From: JASLEW01 sp035544875
GTDB taxonomy: Bacteria > Acidobacteriota > Thermoanaerobaculia > Multivoradales > UBA5704
NCBI GenBank assembly: GCA_035544875.1
Contig: DASZZP010000051.1
Span: 38,197-102,196 of the forward strand
Reading direction: 5' to 3'
Length of the DNA: 64,000 nucleotides
Below are positions 25,108-32,658 of the stretch, piece after piece. A program made the translations under genes and the position numbers. The first letter of the stretch is position 1. Every line of letters begins with the position of its first letter. The notes under the pieces are model-generated. The model made no database searches. It saw only the letters and a list, made by a program, of their open reading frames with translations, and was not told the origin of the DNA.

Positions 25108-25805
25108 ACAGACCCGCTGGCGGTGGGCGCGTGCCGGAGGTGCGGGCGGCGCAGGCAGCGCTGGCCCGCGAGCACGGCGTCGATGCCTTCTGCTACCTCT
25201 ATCCTGGGCCACCCATCGGGCCGCTCTGGTCTGGGATGCGCCATGGCGCGACCTCATCGCCAGCGGCCAGCCCGACTTCCCCTTCTGCCTGACGCTGGCG
25301 CTCGAGGACGGCGAGCACCTCGCCGCGGTGGAGGCCGGGCGGCTGTTCGACCATGTCGCCCCCGGCTTAGGCGACCGCCGTTATCGGCGCATCGACGGCC
25401 GCGGCCTCCTCATCGTGCGCGACGTCGCGCGGCTCGTCGACCCGCAAGCGATCGCGGGAGTCTGGCGCGCCGCCACGCCGGCCCCCGCCGACGCCCCTGG
25501 CGCCGCCTACCGCGACGCTACGGGACTGACGGTCAGGAGGTACGTGCGCCATGTTCGAGCGCCTGACCTGGTTGCCCGATCGCGCGCTGCTTGACGCCCT
25601 AGTCTTCCGTCTCGAACACGCCCGGACGGCCGACGGCTGGGAGACTGGCGACGGTTTCGCCTTCTACAGTGGCGGCGCGGGCACGGCAGGCGGCGCTGGC
25701 CCGCGATCACAGCGTCCACGCCTACTACTACTACTACTAACTACTATTGGTTCGGCACCAAGACGCTGCTCGAACAGCCGCTGGTCGAAATGCTCGCCGG
25801 CGGCG
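25108..25805 (+). pseudogene. Decayed WbsX-type (GH99-like) glycan-gene remnant
   Basis: Three frame-broken pieces read as WbsX-family sequence. At 25120-25180: EVRAAQAALAREHGVDAFCY. At 25255-25590, in another frame: SGQPDFPFCLTLALEDGEH and RRYRRIDGRGLLIVRD. At 25680-25805, in a third frame: RQAALARDHSVHAYYYYY, a frame slip in a TAC run (25722-25742), then WFGTKTLLEQPLVEMLAGGEP. The first and third pieces cover the same domain region, so the ancestor may have had two copies. The last piece joins directly to the duplicated FAD-oxidase end. WbsX proteins act in polysaccharide synthesis. Confidence 0.65.
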
Positions 25806-25808
25806 AGC

Positions 25809-25984
25809 CGAGCGAGCTGTCGATCCTCTATGGCGGCAAGCGCTACCTCTCCGGCTACATCACCTTCGACACCGCCGAGAAGTTGGCCCTGCACTTCGGC
25901 GACAAGTGGCCGCGCATCCTCGCCGCGAAGAAGAAGTTCGACCCCGACGGCATCCTCGCCCCCGGCTTCATCCAGTACGAATAG
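25809..25984 (+). pseudogene. 3' fragment of the FAD-linked oxidase gene (duplicate)
   Basis: These 176 bases repeat 23805-23980, encoding ELSILYGGKRYLSGYITFDT through the stop, with a few base changes (for example a Gln-to-Lys change in the GDQW region). The fragment is fused in frame to the WbsX remnant, giving a 64-codon open frame from 25790. No promoter or full domain is present, so it is not a working gene. Confidence 0.85.
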
Positions 25985-26270
25985 CGGGCGGCGAGGCGGA
26001 ACGGCGCGAGGCGAGGCACTCCACATCACCGACGCGGGCTGAGCTGCAAATCTTTCTTGGCCCGGAGCGGCCTGAGGACCGCCGCAGACCTGCGGGGCTG
26101 CGCGCCGGCGCGGAGGTACGCCGGGTTTCGGGAGTGGGTTCGCGGGTCGTCAGTGAAGGCGCGCCGAAGGTCGCCGGCCCCGGCTGTGTGGTGAAGCGAA
26201 CGTAGCCGGGTCCGGCGACCTTCGGGCGCTCTAGGACCGGCGGCAGGGCGCGGAGGCCTCCTCACGTGCT
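25985..26270 (+). repeat. Direct duplication, copy B (downstream part)
   Basis: After a unique stretch of ~75 bases, 26062-26265 repeats 24001-24205. The stretch 25985-26390 holds no gene; besides this repeat it contains the second long hairpin (26161-26229) and nothing else I can name. Confidence 0.8.
26161..26229. repeat. Long hairpin, copy B
   Basis: Arms 26161-26185 and 26204-26229 pair with one mismatch and small bulges; the loop region matches copy A (24098-24170). The stem has diverged mostly in compensating or loop positions, which suggests the pairing itself may be kept. Confidence 0.7.
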
Positions 26271-26390
26271 CCATCGAACCTGCAAGGTTGCGTTGAGGCG
26301 CCTGGCGGCTGCAGCCCGTTGTCGGGCGGCTTCCAACTCGACTTCGGGCACGGTGGCAGAGGAGGTCCCTTGCCACCTCGCCCGCGTTTT

Positions 26391-26897
26391 TCACTGCTTG
26401 CCTTGGCGTCTGCCTTCTTCGATCCGCAGACGGAGGAAAGCGACATCCGCCGCGTCGCTCGGCCGGACGGTATCTTTCATGCGGATCAGGAGTTCCTTGC
26501 CGGCAACAGGGATCTCGATGCCCTGGACCGTGAACATCTCGATGCCGCCTGCGAGGGCCGCGACGTAGTCGATACCGCAAGCGGCTTGCATTAGGTCAAC
26601 CACGATCTCGTCGGCGATCCTGACGACCTGATATTGGCGGACCTCGCCGTCTTTGATCGCGGCGACGGCGTTGTCGGGAAGCACCGCTAGCGCGCGCTTG
26701 AGCGCTCGCACGTTCTCGTCCGCGGCATCCACCAGCAGATCGACGTCCTTGGTGCCGCGGACGAACCCATGAAGGATGACGGCAAAGCCGCCGATCAGCA
26801 GGTAGCGCACGGCCTCACGGTTGAGGGCCGCACAGAGCTTTAGGAGGTCTTCGAGCTCCGGCGCGCGTGAGTAGACGCCATCAGCCGCATCATCCAC
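26391..26897 (-). CDS. Nucleotidyltransferase-fold protein, likely toxin-antitoxin related
   Basis: A 168-residue protein. The nucleotidyltransferase signature reads YLLIGGFAVILHGFVRGTKDVDLLVD: GG, then the Asp pair in DVD. The rest contains PVAGKELLIRMKDTVRPSDAADVAFL, typical of the AbiEii/DUF6036-like branch. It overlaps the upstream small gene by 58 bases, and that partner is commonly seen with this enzyme. It probably modifies tRNA or protein in a defence or TA context. Confidence 0.8.
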   Translation of the reverse strand: MDDAADGVYSRAPELEDLLKLCAALNREAVRYLLIGGFAVILHGFVRGTKDVDLLVDAADENVRALKRALAVLPDNAVAAIKDGEVRQYQVVRIADEIVVDLMQAACGIDYVAALAGGIEMFTVQGIEIPVAGKELLIRMKDTVRPSDAADVAFLRLRIEEGRRQGKQ

Positions 26898-27094
26898 GCA
26901 TCGGCCTCCTCGTGGCTGGGGAAACGGTATACGCCCCTGGGTACGAGATCTGCGCCACGCAGCCCGTTGATCGTGCGCTGCAGGATCGAGATGTCGCGGA
27001 TGACGTCTTGCCCTACAGGACGGCGCGAGACGCGCCGGATACCGTCATCCGGCAGCGCAGCGCGACCCTGGAGTGGTGGGCGAACGGCAGGCAC
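26840..27094 (-). CDS. Small partner protein of the nucleotidyltransferase
   Basis: The recognisable part is DVIRDISILQRTINGLRG followed by RGVYRFPSHEEADAWMMRLMA, a pattern I know from short proteins encoded before such nucleotidyltransferases (the GVYRF...SHEEAD motif). The start is uncertain: GTG at 27094 is used here, and TTG at 27139 is possible. The 3' end overlaps the nucleotidyltransferase start, so the two are translated together. Confidence 0.55.
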   Translation of the reverse strand: MPAVRPPLQGRAALPDDGIRRVSRRPVGQDVIRDISILQRTINGLRGADLVPRGVYRFPSHEEADAWMMRLMASTHARRSSKTS

Positions 27095-27242
27095 GCCTGA
27101 AGTGTAGCCGAATCCGCAGGGGCTCGTGTACCTCCGCAAGGTGCGCCTCTATCATGGCCTGTAGCAGAAGCAGGTAGCGGAGGAGATCGGCTGCTATCTC
27201 GCCTCCCTCCTCAATTGAAAAGAAGGGCCGGGCGTCCGCTCG

Positions 27243-27490
27243 CGGGCCGCGCCGCTCGCGCCGGGGCTCGGGGCGATCCTCCTCGTGTTCCTGAAGCTCG
27301 GCGTCGTTGTCTTCGGTAGCGGCTATGTTCTGCTTGCCTTCCTCCGGGCGGACCTCGCCACACGCCTGCACTCGCTGACGGATCGCCAGCTTCTCGATTC
27401 CGTCGCCGTGGGCCAAGCGACGCCCGGCCCCGTGTTCACCACCACCACCTTCGTCGGCTACCTCCTGCGCGGCCCTCCGGGAGTCGCAGC
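27243..27490 (+). pseudogene. Chromate transporter (ChrA family) fragment
   Basis: The stretch reads LGAILLVFLKLGVVVFGSGYVLLAFL then LHSLTDRQLLDSVAVGQATPGPVFTT, the conserved start of the second ChrA half, including the VFGSGYVLL and GQ.TPGPVF motifs. Sequence before and after is unrelated, and the frame soon ends. Both the N-terminal half and most of the second half are missing. Confidence 0.75.
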
Positions 27491-27492
27491 CC

Positions 27493-27604
27493 CTGCGGGG
27501 CACCTTCCTTCCAGCACGAACCAAGTGTGACCGCATGCTTCGATCCTCCCGAGATGGCCGGGCCGGGAATTCGTCCTCGCAGGGTGACATGACAAGAGAT
27601 GCAC
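27493..27604. repeat. Two dispersed repeats side by side
   Basis: Bases 27493-27563 resemble 28437-28505 at roughly four in five positions (shared core GCATGCTTCGATC). Directly after, 27572-27604 is a near copy of 24211-24243, the left arm of the hairpin element. The gene-free stretch 27140-27677 contains the chromate-transporter remnant, these repeats and nothing else I can identify. Confidence 0.65.
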
Positions 27605-27677
27605 GCATCCCCAAGGATTCAGTCACAGGTTCAATCACAATGCCAACCCGAGGCGGCCCCGAGAGTAGCCAGCCACC

Positions 27678-28094
27678 TCACGATTCCCCCGCCTCGCGTT
27701 GCGCCGCGAGATTCAGGCGGCTGTCGGAGGACGAGAACCGCACAGGAGATTGTGCCATGCCGATCAGCGCCAGGAACGACGCGAGGTGGATGCTATCGGC
27801 GCCACGCAGCCCATGGCGCTCGGCGAGATCCCCAGCTTGTCGCCATACCTTCTCCACCGGCAGCGTAAGGAATCCGCTCCAGTCCCGGTCGAAGTCAGCT
27901 TTCGCTCGCGCTTGCTCCGCGTCGCTCAAGCCACCGTCCCGCCGCAAGCGGGCCAGAGCGCTCCGCGCCTCCGGATAGGCCAGGGTCGAGGTCACCACGA
28001 CGGCCGCGCCTGCGACCTGCTCTCTAACCGCGGTGCTGCCCTCCTCCTCGACATAGAGCTTGATCAGGCTGCTGGTATCCAGGTACAGGATCAG
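27678..28094 (-). CDS. PIN-domain toxin (VapC family)
   Basis: A PIN protein (ILYLDTSSLIKLYVEEEGS...DSIHLASFLALI...FSSSDSRLNLAAQREAG) with Asp/Glu positions of the active site. No ATG, GTG or TTG lies close before the domain; a CTG at 28094 overlaps the antitoxin stop as CTGA, mirroring the ATGA junctions elsewhere in the window, and would give 138 residues. The next upstream in-frame ATG is at 28217 and would read through the antitoxin gene. The start is therefore inference. It pairs with the Phd-type antitoxin immediately upstream. Confidence 0.75.
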   Translation of the reverse strand: MILYLDTSSLIKLYVEEEGSTAVREQVAGAAVVVTSTLAYPEARSALARLRRDGGLSDAEQARAKADFDRDWSGFLTLPVEKVWRQAGDLAERHGLRGADSIHLASFLALIGMAQSPVRFSSSDSRLNLAAQREAGES

Positions 28095-28360
28095 CGTCGG
28101 TCCTCCAGCACCATCTCGGACGCAGTCTTCCCACGGACCTTCGGCGGATCGGCTGATCCCTTGGGCTTGCCGCCGCCCCAACTCGCTGTCCCGGCCCTCA
28201 CCAACTCCCAGGCCCACCGAGCCTCGGCCCCCTCTTCGACAGGTCCCAGAACGGCCACCGCCGCGCCGCGATCGGTGACCACAATCCGTTCTCCTGCCCG
28301 CGCCCGCCGTAAGTACGCGCTCAAATGATCCTTCAACGATTTGACTCCGACTTCGCCCAT
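28091..28360 (-). CDS. Phd/YefM-type antitoxin
   Basis: An 89-residue protein that starts MGEVGVKSLKDHLSAYLRRARAGERIVVTDRGAAVAVL, the standard Phd/YefM fold. The rest is a charged tail (GKTASEMVLEDRR) that should bind the PIN toxin. A GGAGGAGG site sits directly before the ATG at 28360; a GTG at 28378 is possible. It overlaps the toxin gene by 4 bases. Confidence 0.85.
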   Translation of the reverse strand: MGEVGVKSLKDHLSAYLRRARAGERIVVTDRGAAVAVLGPVEEGAEARWAWELVRAGTASWGGGKPKGSADPPKVRGKTASEMVLEDRR

Positions 28361-28436
28361 TCCTCCTCCAGTGGCCACAACGCTATCACAGACGCGGCTA
28401 CTTCTGGGTGAAGGCCCCGTCGTTCAAGGTATCCCT

Positions 28437-28505
28437 CTGCGGGGCGCCTTCCTTCCCGCCGAGCCAAGTGCGAGCGCATGCTTCGATCTGTCTCGAGATG
28501 GCCGG
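28437..28505. repeat. Dispersed repeat, second copy
   Basis: Resembles 27493-27563, with the shared cores GCGGGGC.CCTTCCTTCC and GCATGCTTCGATC and GAGATGGCCGGG. It lies in the gap between two toxin-antitoxin pairs (28361-28597), where no gene is visible. Confidence 0.6.
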
Positions 28506-28597
28506 GGCCGGAGAATCCGGCCTCTACGAGGACGGCTTCCTCGTACCGCCTGCCCGTTAGCTCCCGGACCAGCCCGGCCTCCGCGCCGTCAGCTAGG

Positions 28598-29002
28598 CTA
28601 GGCGGGCTTGGTGGGATTCCTGGAGGCCAGGTCGCTAACCATGGCGATGTCGGCGAAGTGATCGTCAACGTGGAGAAGCTCGGCCCGGGCGCGGATCGCG
28701 CAGGCCGCGATGATCAGATCGGTGGCGGGCACGGTGCGTCCATGGCGGCGCAGATCGAAGCCGATGCTCGCCGCGAGGTCGAAGTCCCCGTCTTCCAGCG
28801 CGAGCCGGCGGAAGGCGCCGAAGCTCGCGAGCAGTGCTCGCCGCTCTCGCTCATCAGCCGCGAACCCGACGACCTCGACGAAGATGATGCCATTGAATGC
28901 CAGCGCGTCGTCAGTGATTGCCGCGGCCACGGCTTCCTGGACCGCAGGTGAACCTCCGCGCCGGTAGTATTCGATCAGTGCCGAGCTGTCGGCGACGATC
29001 AT
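28598..29002 (-). CDS. PIN-domain toxin (VapC family)
   Basis: A 134-residue PIN protein. It starts MIVADSSALIEYYRRGG and has the central acidic pair in FNGIIFVEVVGFA, the TVPATDLIIAACAI motif and the LLHVDDHFADIA ending. All four acidic positions are present. The ATG at 29002 overlaps the antitoxin stop (ATGA). It is likely an RNA-cutting toxin. Confidence 0.92.
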   Translation of the reverse strand: MIVADSSALIEYYRRGGSPAVQEAVAAAITDDALAFNGIIFVEVVGFAADERERRALLASFGAFRRLALEDGDFDLAASIGFDLRRHGRTVPATDLIIAACAIRARAELLHVDDHFADIAMVSDLASRNPTKPA

Positions 29003-29205
29003 CCCTCTTCACGCAGGCGCCGCAACTCCGAAAGGTCGCCCCGCAGCTGGAATTGACCCCGCTGCTGGAGAGCCTGAGCCAACCGGCGGCGCCGCACCGC
29101 CTCCTCCAGCGCGGTACGGATGGCCTCGGCACGACTCTCGGCGCCCAACGCCTCCTTCGCCTCTTCCAGCAAGGCATCGTCGATGGTGACGGTCATCCGG
29201 CTCAT
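28999..29205 (-). CDS. VapB-type antitoxin
   Basis: A 68-residue protein. The ribbon-helix-helix reads RMTVTIDDALLEEAKEALGA and ESRAEAIRTALEEAVRRRR, followed by the toxin-binding tail GDLSELRRLREEG. The ATG at 29205 has AGGAGG five bases upstream, better than the extended frame to 29253. It is coupled to the toxin gene by ATGA. Confidence 0.9.
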   Translation of the reverse strand: MSRMTVTIDDALLEEAKEALGAESRAEAIRTALEEAVRRRRLAQALQQRGQFQLRGDLSELRRLREEG

Positions 29206-29452
29206 GCGCACCTCCTTGATGCACCGCCAGTATACACCACATAAAATCACCACCTGGGCTCACCGCGCTCTTTCGCCGCTGCGCCTGCCTCTATCGCAGG
29301 GTAGCGGCGCTCGACTCTCTCGTAGGCCCTTCACCGACAAGACCCGGGGCGCCGTCCTGCAGAAGTTCGAGTCTCCGTCCGCTTGGGATCGGAAGGCGCC
29401 GGGAGCAAGCTTGTCCTTGTACTCGCAATCCATACGAGCGAGGAGGCACAAG

Positions 29453-29914
29453 ATGAAAACCTGGATCGATACCATGAGCCGGCTGCGTTCCGATTTCATG
29501 CGCACCGCGGCGGTGAAGCTCGACCGCCTGGCCCGCCTCGTCGGGCGTCTGGAGGAGGAGCCGGCCGACTCCGCCGCTCTGGAGGAGCTGACTTGCGGCT
29601 TCCATGGCCTGGCCGGCTCGGCCGGGACCTTCGGCTTCCCGGCCTCCTCGGCGACCAGCCTGGAAGGCGAGCGGCTGGCCTCGCGGCTGCGGGCAGCCGC
29701 CGCGCCCCCCGACCTGGCCGCCCGCCAGCATCTGGACTTGCTGGTCTTGGCCCTCCGCGGGCAGCTGGCGGACGCGTCGGCCCCGGCGAGCGTCCTCGCG
29801 TCGCCGACCGGATGGACCTCCTCCGCCGCGCTCGACGGCACGCTGCCCGACATCCTGATCGCCGACGCCGACCTGCCGGGCGGCTCGCCGCGATTCTGGT
29901 CTGGCGGGGTCTAG
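29453..29914 (+). CDS. Hpt-domain protein, probably truncated
   Basis: A 153-residue protein. The histidine phosphotransfer helix reads LTCGFHGLAGSAGTFGFP, with the phospho-acceptor His in FHGLAGSAG. After a linker, the last 20 residues read LPDILIADADLPGGSP, exactly how a receiver domain's phosphorylation strand begins, and then the frame ends. It therefore looks like an Hpt-receiver (perhaps PleD-like) gene that has lost its 3' part. A GAGGAGG site precedes the ATG. The stop lies 6 bases from the convergent molybdoenzyme gene end, next to a short repeat of CGGGGTCTAG. Confidence 0.7.
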   Translation: MKTWIDTMSRLRSDFMRTAAVKLDRLARLVGRLEEEPADSAALEELTCGFHGLAGSAGTFGFPASSATSLEGERLASRLRAAAAPPDLAARQHLDLLVLALRGQLADASAPASVLASPTGWTSSAALDGTLPDILIADADLPGGSPRFWSGGV

Positions 29915-29920
29915 CGGGGT

Positions 29921-32104
29921 CTAGCGGGTAGCGGAGGGTGGCGGGCGGATCGGCAGCTCGCGGAGGCGCTTGCCGGTCGCGGCAAAGATGGCGTTGGCGA
30001 CCGCGGCGTAGATGGGTGGGACGGGTTGCTCCCCGACCCCGAGTGGAGGAAGGAGTGATGGCACGACGTGGGTCTCGATCTGCGGTGTGTCGCGCATGCG
30101 CATGACCGGGAAATCGTCGTAGGTGCGCTGCTCGACGCGGCCATGGGCGAAGGTGATCCGCCCGTGAAGGGTGGCGGAGAGCCCCCAGAGGATGCCGCTT
30201 TCGACCTGCCCTTCGAGGCCGGCAAGATTCACGGCCCGACCGCAGTCGACAGCGCAGACGACTCGGTGCACCCGAACGTCGCCTTCCAGTCCGACCGAGA
30301 CCTCGGCGACCTGGGCCACCATCGTTTGCCGGTGGTAGGCGTTGCAGGCCAGGCCGCGGCCCCAGCGCCGGCCGTCGCTCGGGCGGGGCAGCGGACTGCC
30401 CCAGCCGGCCTTCTCCGCGGCCAGGCGCAGCACCCGGCGAAGGCGGTCGCCGTTGTCGAGCGTGACCGTCCGCAGCTTGACCCTGCCCGGCGAAGGGATG
30501 AGCTCGAGACGCAGCATGAGCGGATCACGCCCGGTCGCGTGAGCGATCTCGTCCACGAACGATTCGCGGGCGAAAACCGTCGACGGGTATCCGACCGACC
30601 GCCATGCTCCCGTCGGAACCGGTGCTTCGACCGGGGCGTAGTCGACGCGCAGCGCGGGGACGGAATACGGCGTGTCATAACCGCCCCACGGACTTCCGTC
30701 GTAGGCCTCGGGGTCGTCGGCACTGAAAGGGCCGAACATCGAAAGGTGGAAGGTCGCGCAGCGATGGATCCAGGCGACGGGTTTGCCCGCGGCATCGAGC
30801 CCGGCGTTCAGCTCATGCAGCGCGGCCGGCTGGAAGAAATCGTGTTGCATGTCGTCCGGCCGCGTCCAGACGACCTGTACGGGGAAGGGAACTCTCCGCG
30901 CCAGCTCGACTGCCTCGATGACATAGTCATAGCCCAGCCGCCGCCCAAAGCCGCCGCCGAGCAGTGCCACATGGAGACGCACGGCCTCCGGCTTCATCCC
31001 CAGCAGCTTCGCGACATCTCTCTGCGCTTCGTTCGGCGCCTGCGTCCCCACCCAGATCTCGCAGCCGTCGGGCCGCACTTGCGCCGCGCAGTTCATCGGC
31101 TCGAGGGTGGCATGGGCCTGAAATGGATAGCGATACTCCGCCCGCAGCTGGCGCGCGGCGCCTGCCAGAGCCGCCGCCGCATCGCCTTCGCTGCGCGTGG
31201 TCTTGCCTCCGGCCCGGAGCGCAGCTTCGAGACGACCCCAGTAAGTGCCGGTCGCGTCGCTCGCCCGGGGGCCCTCGTCCCACTCGACTTGCAGCGCGTC
31301 GCGCCCTTTGAGAGCCGTCCAGGTGTCGTCGGCGACGACCGCGATCCCGGTGGGAATCTCCACCACCTCGCGCACGCCGGCAATCGCCTTCGCCGCCGCG
31401 GCGTTCCACCGCAGCGCCTTACCGCCGAAGACCGGGCACCGCGCCACCGCGGCCTTGCGCAACCCGGGTAGCTGAACGTCCAGCCCGTAGGCGGCCGTCC
31501 CGCGCACGATCTGCGGGCCGTCGATGCGCAGCACTCTGGTTCCGACGAGGGTGTAGTCTCTGGGGTCTTTGAGCGGGGGGTTCTTCGGCACCGGCAGCGC
31601 AGAGGCGGCGGCCACCAGGTCGCCGAACGGCAGGGAGTGGCCTCCGTCGCGGACCACCTGGCCGTTTTCGACGCGGCAGGAGGCGGCCGGCACGCCCCAC
31701 CGGGCCGCTGCCGCCGCACGGAGCATCTCGCGCGCCGCGGCTCCCGCCTGCCGCAGGGGATCCCACGACTCCACGACGCTGCTGCTGCCGCTGGTGCGCA
31801 TCTCCGGGAAATCGGGCCCGGGTGACGCATGGCGGATCTCGATCCTCGACCAGTCGGCCCCGAGCTCTTCGGCCAGGATCATCGGCAGCGACGTCCGGGC
31901 GCCCTGGCCCATCTCGGAGCGGTGTGCGGTGAGGGTCACCTTCCCCGAGGCGTCGATCGAGATCCAGGGACTCGGCGAGAAGGCGGCCGCGGCGGCGGTC
32001 GTTTTGACGATCTCGCCTCCCGCCTCCCAGCGAACCTGAAGAACGAGTGCGGCAGTTCCGCCCAGGGTTCCCAGGCGCAGAAAGTCGCGGCGGGAAGTGC
32101 TCAC
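29921..32104 (-). CDS. Molybdenum hydroxylase large subunit (isoquinoline 1-oxidoreductase beta-like)
   Basis: A 727-residue xanthine-oxidase-family subunit that binds molybdopterin and hydroxylates a heterocycle or aldehyde. A Tat-type signal (TSRRDFLRLGTLGG) shows export. Cofactor motifs include AHRSEMGQGARTSLPMILAEELG, LLGGGFGRRLGYDYVIEA and a C-terminal GLEGQVESGILWGLSATL. I chose the GTG at 32104, 4 bases after the small-subunit stop; the frame is open further but would read into that gene. The pair lacks a separate FAD subunit, as in isoquinoline 1-oxidoreductase. The true substrate is unknown. Confidence 0.88.
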   Translation of the reverse strand: MSTSRRDFLRLGTLGGTAALVLQVRWEAGGEIVKTTAAAAAFSPSPWISIDASGKVTLTAHRSEMGQGARTSLPMILAEELGADWSRIEIRHASPGPDFPEMRTSGSSSVVESWDPLRQAGAAAREMLRAAAAARWGVPAASCRVENGQVVRDGGHSLPFGDLVAAASALPVPKNPPLKDPRDYTLVGTRVLRIDGPQIVRGTAAYGLDVQLPGLRKAAVARCPVFGGKALRWNAAAAKAIAGVREVVEIPTGIAVVADDTWTALKGRDALQVEWDEGPRASDATGTYWGRLEAALRAGGKTTRSEGDAAAALAGAARQLRAEYRYPFQAHATLEPMNCAAQVRPDGCEIWVGTQAPNEAQRDVAKLLGMKPEAVRLHVALLGGGFGRRLGYDYVIEAVELARRVPFPVQVVWTRPDDMQHDFFQPAALHELNAGLDAAGKPVAWIHRCATFHLSMFGPFSADDPEAYDGSPWGGYDTPYSVPALRVDYAPVEAPVPTGAWRSVGYPSTVFARESFVDEIAHATGRDPLMLRLELIPSPGRVKLRTVTLDNGDRLRRVLRLAAEKAGWGSPLPRPSDGRRWGRGLACNAYHRQTMVAQVAEVSVGLEGDVRVHRVVCAVDCGRAVNLAGLEGQVESGILWGLSATLHGRITFAHGRVEQRTYDDFPVMRMRDTPQIETHVVPSLLPPLGVGEQPVPPIYAAVANAIFAATGKRLRELPIRPPPSATR

Positions 32105-32108
32105 CTGT

Positions 32109-32579
32109 TCACCTGGATGCCCTCGCCAGCCGCGCCGCGAGCCGGACCGCCTTGCGGATCCGCGGGTAGGTGCCGCAGCGGCAGACCAGCCCGGACATGA
32201 CATCCTCGATCTCGGTGTCAGTCGGTTGCGGTTTGGCGCCGATCAGAGCGGCGGCCGACAGGATCATGCCGGGTTGGCAATAACCGCATTGCGCCACGTC
32301 CTCCTCGATCCAGGCGCGCTGGCAGGGGTGGCTGCCGTCCGCCGAGAGCCCCTCGATCGTGGTGAACGATTTGCCGGCCGCGTCGCGGATGGGAATCTGG
32401 CAGGAGCGGACCGCGAGTCCCTGCCAGAGGACGGTGCAGGCGCCGCAGACTCCAACCCCGCAACCGAACTTCGTTCCCGTCAGGCCGAGATGATCTCGCA
32501 GCACCCAGAGCAGAGGGGTCTCCGGGTCTCCTGCGAAGGACCTTCGTTTGCCATTGACCGTGAGCTCCACCGTCGGCAT
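32109..32579 (-). CDS. 2Fe-2S small subunit of the molybdenum hydroxylase (isoquinoline 1-oxidoreductase alpha-like)
   Basis: A 156-residue protein with two 2Fe-2S clusters. The plant-type cluster is bound by GCGVGVCGACTV plus a later Cys, and the second by QCGYCQPGMI and VCRCGTYPRI. It passes electrons from the large subunit to an acceptor, probably a cytochrome. It is first in a two-gene operon. The length and motif order are those of the xanthine dehydrogenase small-subunit family. Confidence 0.93.
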   Translation of the reverse strand: MPTVELTVNGKRRSFAGDPETPLLWVLRDHLGLTGTKFGCGVGVCGACTVLWQGLAVRSCQIPIRDAAGKSFTTIEGLSADGSHPCQRAWIEEDVAQCGYCQPGMILSAAALIGAKPQPTDTEIEDVMSGLVCRCGTYPRIRKAVRLAARLARASR

Positions 32580-32658
32580 GCTCTTCTTTTACTCGCGCCG
32601 CGGCGGCATAGTCCCGAGGGAAACATGAGGTTTCGCCGAGGTTTCGCCGAGGCGGCCG

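Noticed and set aside
25720..25745. Run of TAC triplets, considered as a CRISPR-like or structural repeat
   Set aside because: It is a simple triplet run encoding Tyr within the WbsX remnant; there are no spacers.
28333..28668. Minus-strand frame of 111 codons between two TA pairs
   Set aside because: It covers the dispersed repeat and parts of both neighbouring genes; a similar text (DRSMRSHL) appears at the other repeat copy, so it is repeat-derived.
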